This document shows, piece after piece, positions 54,051-62,550 of a DNA stretch of 64,000 nucleotides. The DNA is from Pseudomonas sp. Irchel s3b2 (GTDB lineage Bacteria > Pseudomonadota > Gammaproteobacteria > Pseudomonadales > Pseudomonadaceae). The translations under genes and the position numbers were made by a program. Position 1 is the first letter of the stretch. Each line of letters starts with the position of its first letter. The notes below the pieces were generated by a model. That model saw nothing but the letters and a program-made list of their open reading frames with translations. It did no database searches and had not been told where the DNA came from. Location: NCBI RefSeq assembly GCF_900187445.1, contig NZ_FYEB01000006.1, positions 124,001 to 188,000 of the forward strand, given 5' to 3'.

Positions 54051-55295
54051 TTGCGTCTGTTTCACACCTCCGACTGGCACCTTGGGCAGAACCTGCACGG
54101 CCAGGAGCGCGATTTCGAACACGCCTGTTTTCTTGACTGGCTGCTGCGTCAGCTGAAGCTGGATCAGCCCGATGTGCTGCTGATCGCCGGCGATATCTTT
54201 GACACGGTCAACCCGCCGGTCAAAGCCCAGGAACGCCTCTACGATTTCATCGTCAGCGCCCACGAGCAGCAGCCGTTGCTGACCATCGTGATGATCGCCG
54301 GCAACCATGACTCCGGCTCGCGGATCGAACTGCCCGCGCCGTTGATGCGGCGTTTACGTACTCACGCCCTCGGTCGCGTGCTGTGGCTCGACGACGGCCA
54401 ACTGGATGCCGAACGCCTATTGCTGCCGTTGCCTGATGCCAGCGGCGAAATTGCCGCCTGGTGCCTGGCGCTGCCGTTCCTGCGCCCCGCCGAAGTGACT
54501 GGCGCGCATTTGGGCGATAACTATTTGCGTGGCATCGGCCAGGTTCATGAATGGCTGATTGAAGCCGCGAATATCAAGCGCAAGCCGGGCCAGGCGCTGA
54601 TCGCCATCAGCCATGCGCACATGGCCGGCGGTTCGGTTTCGGAAGATTCCGAGCGCAGTTTGATCATCGGCAACGCCGAAGCCCTGCCCGCCAGTCTGTT
54701 CGGGCCGAGCATCAGCTATGTCGCCCTCGGGCATTTGCACAAGCCGCAGAAGGTCAATGGTGAAGAGCGCATTCGCTACTGCGGCTCGCCGATTCCGTTG
54801 TCGTTCTCCGAGATCAATTACCAGCATCAGATCCTCGACATTCAGCTCGATGGCGAAACATTGGTCAGCGTCGAACCGCGCCTGATTCCGCGTTCCGTCC
54901 ACTTGCAACGCCTCGGCTCCGCGCCGTTGGCGGAGATTCTGTTGCAACTGGCCGACCTGCCCAACATCGACCTGCTCGCCGATATCCAGCGTCAGCCGTG
55001 GCTGGAAGTGCGGGTTCGTCTCGACGAACCGCAACCGGATCTGCGCCATCAAGTGGAGACGGCGCTGCAAGGCAAAGCCGTGCGGTTGGTGCGGATTGCC
55101 GCCGAATATGCCGGCAACGGCAGCCGCGAGGGCGTCGATGATGGCGCCACCTTGATCGAACTGGATCAGTTGACGCCGCAGGAACTGTTCAGCCGCGCAT
55201 GGCAGGACAACTACGGCAGTGAGGTCGACGCGCAAACGCTCAAGGACTTCGCCGAGCTGTTGCAAGACGTGCAGATGGAGAGCGAACAGCCATGA
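54051..55295 (+). CDS. sbcD: Exonuclease subunit SbcD
   Basis: A 414-residue Mre11-family nuclease. Metallophosphoesterase motifs are present in order: SDWHLGQ, AGDIFDTVNP, AGNHDSGSR, ISHAHMAGG and ALGHLHKPQ. The start is a TTG at 54051 with GGAG six bases upstream; there is no ATG nearby, and the protein begins with the expected RLFHTSDWH. With SbcC it cleaves hairpins and DNA ends during repair. Confidence 0.95.
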   Translation: MRLFHTSDWHLGQNLHGQERDFEHACFLDWLLRQLKLDQPDVLLIAGDIFDTVNPPVKAQERLYDFIVSAHEQQPLLTIVMIAGNHDSGSRIELPAPLMRRLRTHALGRVLWLDDGQLDAERLLLPLPDASGEIAAWCLALPFLRPAEVTGAHLGDNYLRGIGQVHEWLIEAANIKRKPGQALIAISHAHMAGGSVSEDSERSLIIGNAEALPASLFGPSISYVALGHLHKPQKVNGEERIRYCGSPIPLSFSEINYQHQILDIQLDGETLVSVEPRLIPRSVHLQRLGSAPLAEILLQLADLPNIDLLADIQRQPWLEVRVRLDEPQPDLRHQVETALQGKAVRLVRIAAEYAGNGSREGVDDGATLIELDQLTPQELFSRAWQDNYGSEVDAQTLKDFAELLQDVQMESEQP

Positions 55296-58200
55296 AGATC
55301 CTCGCGATCCGTCTAAAAAACCTCGCCTCCCTGGCTGGGCCGTTTGAAATCGACTTCACCGCGGAGCCCTTGGCCAGTGCCGGCCTGTTCGCGATTACCG
55401 GGCCGACCGGCGCCGGCAAAAGCACGCTGCTCGATGCCCTGTGCCTGGCGCTGTTTGGCGCCGTGCCGCGCCTGAACAACACCGGCCGCGATGCCAAGGT
55501 CCCGGACGCCGATGGCGAAATCGGCACCGGCGACCCGCGCACCCTGCTGCGCCGTGGCACCGGCGAAGGTTATGCGGAAGTGGATTTCGTCGGCATCGAC
55601 GGTCGCCGCTATCGCGCTCGCTGGGAGGCCAATCGCGCTCGGGAAAAGGCCGGTGGCAAGCTGCAAGCCAGTCGCCAGAGCCTGCGCGACATCGATCAGG
55701 ATCAACTGCTGGCCAGCCAGAAAGGCGAATACAAAGCTCAACTCGAAGCCGCGTTGGGCCTGAACTTCGAACAGTTCACCCGCGCCGTAATGCTCGCTCA
55801 GAGCGAGTTCAGCGCTTTCCTCAAGGCTGACGACAACGACCGCAGCGAACTGCTGGAAAAGCTCACCGATACCGCGCTCTACACCCGTCTCGGTCGCCGC
55901 GCTTTCGACAAGACCAAAGAAGCTCGCGAAGCCCACAAGCTGTTGCAGGACCAGGCCACCGGAGTCACACCGCTGTCGCCGCAAGACCGGGCCGAGCTGG
56001 ATGAGCGCTTCAACGACGCGCAACAGCAACTCAAGACCCAACAGGCGCAGCTCAAACAGTTGGAGTTGCAACACACCTGGCTCAAGGACCTGCGCCAGTT
56101 GCAGGACGCGCAACAGAGCGCCACTGAGCAACTGCAAGCCGCCCAGCAACACTGGAACAGCCTGGCCAGCGAGCGCTTGAAGCTGACCCGTCTAGAACAA
56201 CTGGCTCCGCAACGTCATCAGTTCGCACGCAAAACCGAACTTACCGCCCAGCTCACCCCGCTGGCGGCGCAGATCCAACAGCACACGCAACTCCAAAGTG
56301 AACTGACCGAGCGACAGACTCAACTCGAACAGAGCCTGAGCACCGCCCAAACGGCGCTGACCCAAGCGCAAAGCCAACACGCCTCCAGCGCGCCACTGCT
56401 GCGTCAAGCCTTCGAAGAGCAAAGCACCCTCGCCCGCCTGGTCAAGGACGCCAGCCTCAGTGCCGACCTCAAGCAGCAGGCGGAACTGGCCTGCACTCAG
56501 GGTCAGGGCAAGATCCAGGGTTTGCTCGACCAACAGAAACAGGTCGCCGAACGGTTGCAGCGGATTGCCGGTGAGCTTGAGCAAAGCACCCATCTGGCGC
56601 CGTTGAGCGATGCCTGGAACGCCTACCGCGATCGCCTGCAACAACTGATGCTGATCGGCAATCGCCTGAACAAGGGCCAGGCCGAACTGGCCGCCCTGGA
56701 GCAAAGCGCCGCCCGCGCCGCCGAGGAATTGGCCACCCAGCGCCAGAGCCTTGAGGTGCTGTACAAAGAAGCCGGCGCCGAGCCCGAAGCGGTGGCCGAG
56801 CAGATTCAGATCCTCGGCAGCCTGCTGCAAGACAACCGCAAGCAACTGCGGGCCTTTGAAGAACTGACACGACTGTGGGCCAGCCAGCAGGAACTGAACA
56901 AACGCGGTGCCGAGCTTCAGCAGCGGCAACTTGCCGCTCAGCAAGACCGCGATCGTCTGACCCAGGATGGCGTGAAGACCAAGGCCGAACTGACCGTCGC
57001 CGAACAGACCCTGACCGTCACCCGCGAACTGCTGGAGCGTCAGCGTCTGGCGCGCAGTGCCAGTGTCGAAGAACTGCGTGCGCAGTTGCAGGACGATCAG
57101 CCGTGCCCAGTTTGTGGCAGCCCGGACCATCCTTATCATCAGCCCGAAGCCTTGCTGCAAAGCCTCGGCCGGCATGATGAAAGCGAACAGGCCAACGCTC
57201 AGAAAGCCGTCGACCTGCTCAAGGAAAAACTCACCGATCTGCGCGCCGAAGTCGGCGGTTTGATTGCTCAGCAAAAGGAATTGCTGCAACAGCAAGAACA
57301 GCTCGCGGCTCAGCAACAAGGCCTGACGCCGAGCCTGGAAGCGCACCCACTGTCCGCGCAACTGTTGGCCCAGGACGCAAGCAAACGCGATACCTGGCTA
57401 ACCCAACAAAGCAGCCAGTTGAACCAGAGCATCACTCAGGATGAACAACGGCAAACCGCCCTGCTCACCCTGCAGCAGGACGCCGCACGCCTTGCGCAAC
57501 AACTGCGCAGCGCCGAAACGGCGAACCAACAGGCAACACAGCACCTGATCAACCAGCAACGCGAGTTGAGCGGCGACCGCCAACGTCTGGACGAAGAACT
57601 GACCGCGTTCAGCACCCTGCTGCCAGCCGAGACGCTGGAAGCGCTGCGCAACGAACCCGCCGCGACCTTCATGCAGCTCGACCGGCAAATCGCCCAGCGT
57701 CTGCAACAACTCGACCAGCAGCGCGATGAACTCGGCGAACAGCAACAACGCCAGCAGACGCTGGAGAAAGAACAGGACCGCCAGCAGACCCGCATTCAGC
57801 AACAGGACGCTGCGCAGCAGCAGTTCACGGCGTTGACCGGGCAGCAACAGGCTTGCCAGGAAAAACTGACGCGACTGCTCGGCGAACATGCCAGCGCCGA
57901 ACAGTGGCAGCAGCAACTGGATCAGGCCGTCGAGCAGGCGCGCACTGCCGAAGCGACGGCCAATCAGGAATTGCAAACCGTGCGCACGCGCTTGGTGCAA
58001 CTGGCCGCTGAACTCAAGGCGCAGCAGGAACGTTCGCAGGCTCTGGAAACTGAAGATCGCGAGCTGAGTGGCAAAATTGCCGACTGGCGCGCGCAACATC
58101 CAGAGCTGGACGACGGCGGGCTGGAAGATCTGTTGAGCGTCGACGACCAACACGTCAGCGAACTACGCCAACGATTGCAGCAGAGCGAAAAAGCCATCGA

Positions 58201-58933
58201 GCAAGCCAATGTGCTGTTGCAGGAGCGCGATCAACGCTTGCTCGATCATCAGGCGCAGCACAACGGCAATCTCGATGCCGAACAACTGGCCACGACGCTG
58301 GCAGAGCTGCAAAACCTGTTCGCCGCCAGCGAACATCGTTGCGCCGAATTGCGCGCGGAACAGGCCGAGGATCAACGTCGACAGAACGCCAATCAGGCGC
58401 TGGCGCAGCAGATCGCCGACGCCTATACCGAATACCAGCGCTGGGCACGCTTGAATGCGCTGATCGGTTCGGCCACCGGCGACACCTTCCGCAAGATCGC
58501 CCAGGCCTACAACCTCGACCTGCTGGTGCACCACGCCAACGTCCAGTTGCGACAACTGGTGCGGCGCTATCGTTTGAAACGCGGCGGCAGCATGCTCGGC
58601 TTATTGGTGATGGACACCGAGATGGGCGATGAACTGCGCTCGGTGCACTCGCTGTCCGGCGGCGAGACATTCCTGGTGTCGCTGGCGTTGGCGCTCGGTT
58701 TGGCGTCGATGGCGTCGAGCACGCTGAAAATCGAATCGCTGTTCATCGACGAAGGCTTCGGCAGCCTCGATCCGGAATCCCTGCAACTGGCCATGGATGC
58801 ACTCGACGGTCTGCAAGCGCAAGGACGCAAAGTTGCGGTGATTTCCCACGTGCAGGAAATGCATGAACGGATTCCGGTGCAGATACAAGTCCACCGCCAA
58901 GGCAACGGCCTGAGTACCCTGGAGGTGAAATGA
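55292..58933 (+). CDS. sbcC: Exonuclease subunit SbcC
   Basis: A 1213-residue SMC-like ATPase. Walker A is GPTGAGKSTLLDALCLALFG (about 37-45), the long coiled coils are rich in Gln, and the zinc hook CPVC lies at about 605-608 (DDQPCPVCGSPDH). The signature motif is HSLSGGETFLVSLALALG, and Walker B is SLFIDEGFGSLDPESLQLAM. The ATG overlaps the sbcD stop (ATGA). Typical length for the family. Confidence 0.96.
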   Translation: MKILAIRLKNLASLAGPFEIDFTAEPLASAGLFAITGPTGAGKSTLLDALCLALFGAVPRLNNTGRDAKVPDADGEIGTGDPRTLLRRGTGEGYAEVDFVGIDGRRYRARWEANRAREKAGGKLQASRQSLRDIDQDQLLASQKGEYKAQLEAALGLNFEQFTRAVMLAQSEFSAFLKADDNDRSELLEKLTDTALYTRLGRRAFDKTKEAREAHKLLQDQATGVTPLSPQDRAELDERFNDAQQQLKTQQAQLKQLELQHTWLKDLRQLQDAQQSATEQLQAAQQHWNSLASERLKLTRLEQLAPQRHQFARKTELTAQLTPLAAQIQQHTQLQSELTERQTQLEQSLSTAQTALTQAQSQHASSAPLLRQAFEEQSTLARLVKDASLSADLKQQAELACTQGQGKIQGLLDQQKQVAERLQRIAGELEQSTHLAPLSDAWNAYRDRLQQLMLIGNRLNKGQAELAALEQSAARAAEELATQRQSLEVLYKEAGAEPEAVAEQIQILGSLLQDNRKQLRAFEELTRLWASQQELNKRGAELQQRQLAAQQDRDRLTQDGVKTKAELTVAEQTLTVTRELLERQRLARSASVEELRAQLQDDQPCPVCGSPDHPYHQPEALLQSLGRHDESEQANAQKAVDLLKEKLTDLRAEVGGLIAQQKELLQQQEQLAAQQQGLTPSLEAHPLSAQLLAQDASKRDTWLTQQSSQLNQSITQDEQRQTALLTLQQDAARLAQQLRSAETANQQATQHLINQQRELSGDRQRLDEELTAFSTLLPAETLEALRNEPAATFMQLDRQIAQRLQQLDQQRDELGEQQQRQQTLEKEQDRQQTRIQQQDAAQQQFTALTGQQQACQEKLTRLLGEHASAEQWQQQLDQAVEQARTAEATANQELQTVRTRLVQLAAELKAQQERSQALETEDRELSGKIADWRAQHPELDDGGLEDLLSVDDQHVSELRQRLQQSEKAIEQANVLLQERDQRLLDHQAQHNGNLDAEQLATTLAELQNLFAASEHRCAELRAEQAEDQRRQNANQALAQQIADAYTEYQRWARLNALIGSATGDTFRKIAQAYNLDLLVHHANVQLRQLVRRYRLKRGGSMLGLLVMDTEMGDELRSVHSLSGGETFLVSLALALGLASMASSTLKIESLFIDEGFGSLDPESLQLAMDALDGLQAQGRKVAVISHVQEMHERIPVQIQVHRQGNGLSTLEVK

Positions 58934-59526
58934 ATACGCTGTATTCATTCCGCCGCTGCCCCTACGCCATGCGCGCACGCATGGCGCTGCGTTATTCAGG
59001 GGTTGAGGTGAATATCGTCGAGGTGAGCCTCAAGGCCAAACCGGCCGAAATGCTCGCACTGTCGAGCAAAGGCACGGTCCCGGTGCTGAGTGTGGATGGA
59101 CGGGTGATCGATGAGAGCCTGGAAATCATGTGCTGGGCATTGGCGCAGAATGATCCGCAGGACTGGTTGCTCAAGGATGATCCGCAAGGACAGCAACGCA
59201 GCGCCGCACTGATCGAAGAGAACGATCAGGTGTTCAAGGTGCACCTGAATCGCTACAAGTACGCCGAGCGTTATCCCGAGCAGCCGATGGAGTTTTACCG
59301 GTCAGAGGGCGAGGTGTTCTTGCGCAAGCTGGATGAATTGCTGGAGGGACGCGACTACTTGCTGGCCGGGCATCCGAGCCTGGCGGACATCGCCCTGATG
59401 CCGTTCGTACGGCAATTCGCCCACGTGGATCGCGATTGGTTCGGGCAGACGCCTTATGTGCGGTTGCAGGCGTGGTTGCAGCGCTTCATCGAGTCAGACC
59501 TGTTCACATCAATAATGAAGAAATAA
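58930..59526 (+). CDS. Glutathione S-transferase-family protein
   Basis: A 198-residue protein with an N-terminal thioredoxin-like domain that has a CPYA site (SFRRCPYAMRARMALRYSG), the cis-Pro of GTVPVL and DESLEIMCW, and a helical C-terminal domain (LLAGHPSLADIALMPFVRQF). The start overlaps the sbcC stop (ATGA), so it is translated with sbcDC. The substrate is unknown. Confidence 0.88.
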   Translation: MNTLYSFRRCPYAMRARMALRYSGVEVNIVEVSLKAKPAEMLALSSKGTVPVLSVDGRVIDESLEIMCWALAQNDPQDWLLKDDPQGQQRSAALIEENDQVFKVHLNRYKYAERYPEQPMEFYRSEGEVFLRKLDELLEGRDYLLAGHPSLADIALMPFVRQFAHVDRDWFGQTPYVRLQAWLQRFIESDLFTSIMKK

Positions 59527-59532
59527 CCGCGC

Positions 59533-59630
59533 CCCCTGTAGGAGCGAGGCTTGCCCGCGAAGAATCCACTGCGGTGTTCAAGTAAACCGCGTCATCGTTC
59601 TTCGCGGGCAAGCCTCGCTCCTACAGGGGG
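59533..59630. repeat. REP doublet, family B, downstream of the GST gene
   Basis: An inverted pair between the GST gene and the small minus-strand gene at 59641, where it can end both transcripts. It is the last REP of either family before the window's end. Confidence 0.9.
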
Positions 59631-59640
59631 GATTGGGGAT

Positions 59641-59898
59641 TCATGCCAATACCGAGCACATCCCCAACGCCGAGCAATCCACCTGGAACGGCCCGAAGAA
59701 TTCGCCATTGGATTTGATCGGCGGATTACCCACCAGCAGCTCCAGGGCCTTGGCCGTCTGAATGTTGTGGGCGATGTTGTGGTTGCATTCGATGGCCCGC
59801 GCCACCGACCCCGCCGAACCCTGCCCGATCCCCAACAAGGAAGTGCCATTGGTCATGAATGCCAGGAAGGCGATGACCCAGAGTTTGCTTCCGTTCAT
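59641..59898 (-). CDS. Small exported or membrane protein, unknown
   Basis: An 85-residue protein with a hydrophobic N-terminus (LWVIAFLAFMTNGTSLLGIG), then a polar Asn/His/Cys-containing part with three cysteines (ECNHN, VDCSALGMCS). The start ATG overlaps the stop of the gene upstream (ATGA), which indicates coupled translation. I do not recognise it. Confidence 0.6.
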   Translation of the reverse strand: MNGSKLWVIAFLAFMTNGTSLLGIGQGSAGSVARAIECNHNIAHNIQTAKALELLVGNPPIKSNGEFFGPFQVDCSALGMCSVLA

Positions 59899-60107
59899 GC
59901 GCCGACCACTCCCGCCACGTCGACGTGATCGACCACTGAGTTCTGAGCGCGGTGTTCGAATTGAATGGCGGGATAAGCGACCTGGATCGGTGCTTGAATG
60001 CTGTGTTGCGATTGAGCCGATAGGCTGACGACCAACACCATGGCCACGTAAAGACCGATAGCCAGGTAGGCGCCGTGTTTGGCAGAAGTAATGATTGCGC
60101 TGGCCAT
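59895..60107 (-). CDS. Small membrane protein, unknown
   Basis: A 70-residue protein starting MASAIITSAKHG, with one hydrophobic segment (AYLAIGLYVAMVLVVSLS) and a polar C-terminal half ending VDVAGVVGA. GGAG is six bases before the ATG. It forms a two-gene unit with the 85-residue protein downstream, starts overlapping. Confidence 0.6.
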   Translation of the reverse strand: MASAIITSAKHGAYLAIGLYVAMVLVVSLSAQSQHSIQAPIQVAYPAIQFEHRAQNSVVDHVDVAGVVGA

Positions 60108-60222
60108 GGTGTTCTCCGTGGGCATGTTTCAGTGCCCACAGAATCGATCAAAAAACAGAAGATAACTAGCGACCTTTATGCATAGTAGCTATCAGTTTTA
60201 TTGATCATTAACCCAGCGTGTT

Positions 60223-60348
60223 TCAGTCCTCGACAAAGCTCATCAAGCGCTCGCGGGCCGCCTCCGGCTCGCTGGGAATGGGCTCGGCGGCCGACAGAAT
60301 CGGGGTGGAATAGAGAAACAGGAGAACCACTGCCAGACGCATCGCCAT
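60223..60348 (-). CDS. 41-residue exported peptide
   Basis: A very short gene: ATG at 60346-60348 with AAGGA about eleven bases upstream, and an in-frame ATG two codons on. The product begins MAMRLAVVLLFLYSTPILSA, a good signal peptide, and the predicted mature part is only about 20 residues, acidic with Glu/Pro/Arg (EPIPSEPEAARERLMSFVED). It lies in the group of small exported genes at 59.6-60.7 kb. I do not recognise it; it could still be chance. Confidence 0.45.
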   Translation of the reverse strand: MAMRLAVVLLFLYSTPILSAAEPIPSEPEAARERLMSFVED

Positions 60349-60460
60349 TGCTGTCGATCCTTATTGAGGAAGGAGTCAAAAAATCAGCGTCAAATCTAAA
60401 CTCATGGCCATGTGATATCAAGCAATACATTGATAGCAATATGATGCTGTCGTAAACGCG

Positions 60461-60536
60461 TTATGCAGGAGCGACATCACTTCAGCGCTTTTCGATGCTT
60501 ACAGCTCGATCGGCAAGTGACTTCGCTCCTGCATAA
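60461..60536. repeat. Long inverted repeat downstream of a small exported-protein gene
   Basis: The arms TTATGCAGGAGCGA and TCGCTCCTGCATAA-like are followed inward by ATCACTT/AAGTGA, with a central AT/GC segment. It is a REP-like element of a third kind and lies just downstream of the 59-residue gene, where it can end its transcript. Confidence 0.75.
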
Positions 60537-60555
60537 AAGGTGCAGGGCTTACATT

Positions 60556-60735
60556 TCAGTGTTGAGCTTTGTGATCCAGAGCGGCGTAGAAGTTGGCGCT
60601 CTGTTGCAGGTATTTCTGGGTGTAGCTCTGGGCGTGGGATTTTTTCTCGCTGATTTCAACGTTGGCATTGGCGGGCAATGCAACAGTGGCAGAGATAGCG
60701 GAAGCAGCGATGACAGAGAAGAGATTGAAGTTCAT
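60556..60735 (-). CDS. 59-residue exported protein
   Basis: A short gene with GAGGA about eight bases before the ATG. The product starts MNFNLFSVIAASAISATVAL, a signal peptide cleaved after ANA, leaving a mature peptide of about 35 residues rich in Lys, Gln, Tyr and His (KKSHAQSYTQKYLQQSANFY). It has the look of the small stress-induced periplasmic proteins of enterobacteria and pseudomonads, but I cannot assign a family. Confidence 0.65.
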   Translation of the reverse strand: MNFNLFSVIAASAISATVALPANANVEISEKKSHAQSYTQKYLQQSANFYAALDHKAQH

Positions 60736-60864
60736 GGCGGTATTCCTCGTGTTCAGTTGGCTTGCTTTGCCCGGTTGGACCGTGAAGCAAACTTAACTCC
60801 CGAGGGTCGGCGCCTTGAAATGCTTTGTAGCATTAGCCGATATCAGTCTCATTAATAGAAGGTT

Positions 60865-60889
60865 GCAGGCCCCATCATCTGGGGCCTGC
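60865..60889 (-). terminator. Hairpin terminator of the lactonase-like gene
   Basis: A nine-base stem GCAGGCCCC/GGGGCCTGC with a seven-base loop, four bases after the stop codon. It is followed by AACCTTCT rather than a clear T run, so its strength rests on the stem. Confidence 0.65.
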
Positions 60890-60892
60890 GGT

Positions 60893-62068
60893 CTATTGAC
60901 GCACCAGAAACTTGAGGTCGCTGGGGGCATCCATCGGCAGTTTCTGCACGGTTTTACCCAACAGACCGGTCTTGGCATCGCGCTCGACGACCACAATCTG
61001 ATGGCTTTTCTGATTGGCAATCAGCACGAACTTGCCACTTGGGTCGAGGCTGAACTCGCGCGGGTGATCACCGTCCACCGAGCGGCGCTGAAGCTCTTTC
61101 AAGTGCCCGGTCGCCGGGTCGATGGCGAACACCAGCAACTGATTGGTGGTGCCACGGTTGCTGACGTAAAGGAATTTGCCATCGGCCGAGGCGTGAAGCG
61201 CAGCCGCGGCCTTGCCCGAGGTAGGCAGACCCGCCGCCAGATCGACCAATTGCGTTTGCTCAAGCTTGCCGTCCCGGTAATCGAACACCGCGACTTGCGC
61301 GCTCATTTCCAGGGTCAGCCAGGCATGTTTACCATCGGCGCTGAACAACAAGTGTCGCGGCCCGCTGCCGGGTGGTAACTGGACGGACGCCGGTTTGGCG
61401 GCGGTCAACGGCCGCTCCGGATTGGCCTTGGGATCGAAGCGATAGACAAAAATCTTGTCCGCCCCCAAGTCGTTGGAAAACACGTATTGGCCATCCGGCG
61501 ATGAAATCACCGAATGCACATGCGCCGACTTCTGCCGCTCGGGATTGACCCGGCTGGACGGATGACTGCTCATCTGCACGACCGGTTTGAGCGCGCCATC
61601 GCTGCCCATTGGTAACACCGCCAGAGTGCCGCCCGGGTCTTCAGCCACCGAGTAGTTGCTGACAAACACGTGACTGGCATCACCGCTGACGCTCGAGTGC
61701 GTCGGTTCGTTGCCCAGGGTTTGCACCTGACTGATCAGGCTCAACTCATGGGTCTTGGGGTCGATCGCATAACTGCTCACACGACCTACCGGATCGGCCT
61801 GACCGGGGCCGTTTTCGTTGACCGCGAACAGGCGCTGTTGATCTTTGGACACCGCCAGCCAGGACGGGTTGGCGCTCTTCACCACTTGCAGGGGGTTGGC
61901 GTCGATCTGCCCGGTGCGGCTATCGAAGTTCAGACGATAAATCCCCTCGCTCTGGCCGGCGGTGTACGAGCCCACCAGCAACTGGTAACTGTCGGCCGGG
62001 GCCGCTTGCACGCCCATTGCGCCGACGCTTCCGGCCATCAACAGCGGCCAGAAGTTACGCATCCTCAT
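60893..62068 (-). CDS. Exported lactonase-family beta-propeller (6-phosphogluconolactonase-like)
   Basis: A 391-residue protein with signal peptide (cleavage after VQA). The rest is a seven-bladed propeller of the Pgl/YbhE-type family: SYQLLVGSYTAGQSEGIYRL, SHVFVSNYSVAEDPGGTLAV, HVHSVISSPDGQYVFSNDLG, GKFLYVSNRGTTNQLLVFAI, DGDHPREFSLDPSGKFVLIA. True 6-phosphogluconolactonase is cytoplasmic, so a periplasmic lactonase or another sugar-acid role is more likely. Two ATGs (62068 and 62062) are possible; the start overlaps the end of the DUF5629-like gene. Confidence 0.88.
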   Translation of the reverse strand: MRMRNFWPLLMAGSVGAMGVQAAPADSYQLLVGSYTAGQSEGIYRLNFDSRTGQIDANPLQVVKSANPSWLAVSKDQQRLFAVNENGPGQADPVGRVSSYAIDPKTHELSLISQVQTLGNEPTHSSVSGDASHVFVSNYSVAEDPGGTLAVLPMGSDGALKPVVQMSSHPSSRVNPERQKSAHVHSVISSPDGQYVFSNDLGADKIFVYRFDPKANPERPLTAAKPASVQLPPGSGPRHLLFSADGKHAWLTLEMSAQVAVFDYRDGKLEQTQLVDLAAGLPTSGKAAAALHASADGKFLYVSNRGTTNQLLVFAIDPATGHLKELQRRSVDGDHPREFSLDPSGKFVLIANQKSHQIVVVERDAKTGLLGKTVQKLPMDAPSDLKFLVRQ

Positions 62069-62351
62069 TCGTTTCGTCCTCGTCGTCACCACCGCCGAAG
62101 GCTTCCATCGGCACCAACCGGTGCTCGCCGGAATCACCGATTATGATCCAGCTCTTCAAGTCAGGATCGAAAGTCGCCGCCGCGATTTGCGCCACGCTGA
62201 ACTCCCAGCGCTTGAGCGCCCGACCGTCCATGCATTCGATGTGCAGGTTATCGTCTTCATCGAGGGAGAAATCGAAAGCGTGCAGCCCGTCGATCTCCAG
62301 CATGTCGCAGTGTTCGAGGGCTTCGATCAAAGTGTTGGTTACGGCAGTCAT
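62055..62351 (-). CDS. Small acidic protein (DUF5629-like)
   Basis: A 98-residue protein starting MTAVTNTLIEALEHCDMLEI. It contains IDGLHAFDFSLDEDDNLHIE and an acidic tail of Asp/Glu (GGGDDEDETNEDA). The wording matches a short family found in pseudomonads that I recall as DUF5629. The end overlaps the start of the lactonase-like gene, so the two are a unit. Confidence 0.7.
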   Translation of the reverse strand: MTAVTNTLIEALEHCDMLEIDGLHAFDFSLDEDDNLHIECMDGRALKRWEFSVAQIAAATFDPDLKSWIIIGDSGEHRLVPMEAFGGGDDEDETNEDA

Positions 62352-62403
62352 GGCAGTCAATCTTTGAATGGGAAAAACGCAATGATAGCTCATCACACCG
62401 CAA

Positions 62404-62516
62404 TGATCGTTCCCACGCGCAGCAAAGGAATGCCTCAACGGACGCTCTGCGTTCGGCTGTTGATGCGACGCGGAGCGTCACGGGCTGCATTCCCACGCGG
62501 AGCGTGGGAACGATCA
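62404..62516. repeat. Intergenic repeat with TGATCGTTCCCACGC arms
   Basis: Inverted arms TGATCGTTCCCACGC (62404-62418) and GCGTGGGAACGATCA (62502-62516) enclosing GC-rich copies of related words (ACGCTCTGCG, ACGCGGAGCGT). It is another Pseudomonas-type intergenic repeat, unlike the two REP families. Confidence 0.8.
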
Positions 62517-62550
62517 GTTTCAGCGGACCGAGCCAATCAGTTGTGGGCTG

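Noticed and set aside
60176..60439. An 87-codon open frame on the minus strand overlapping the 41-residue gene
   Set aside because: No signal or domain and poor start; the shorter, differently framed gene at 60223-60348 has a ribosome site and a signal peptide.
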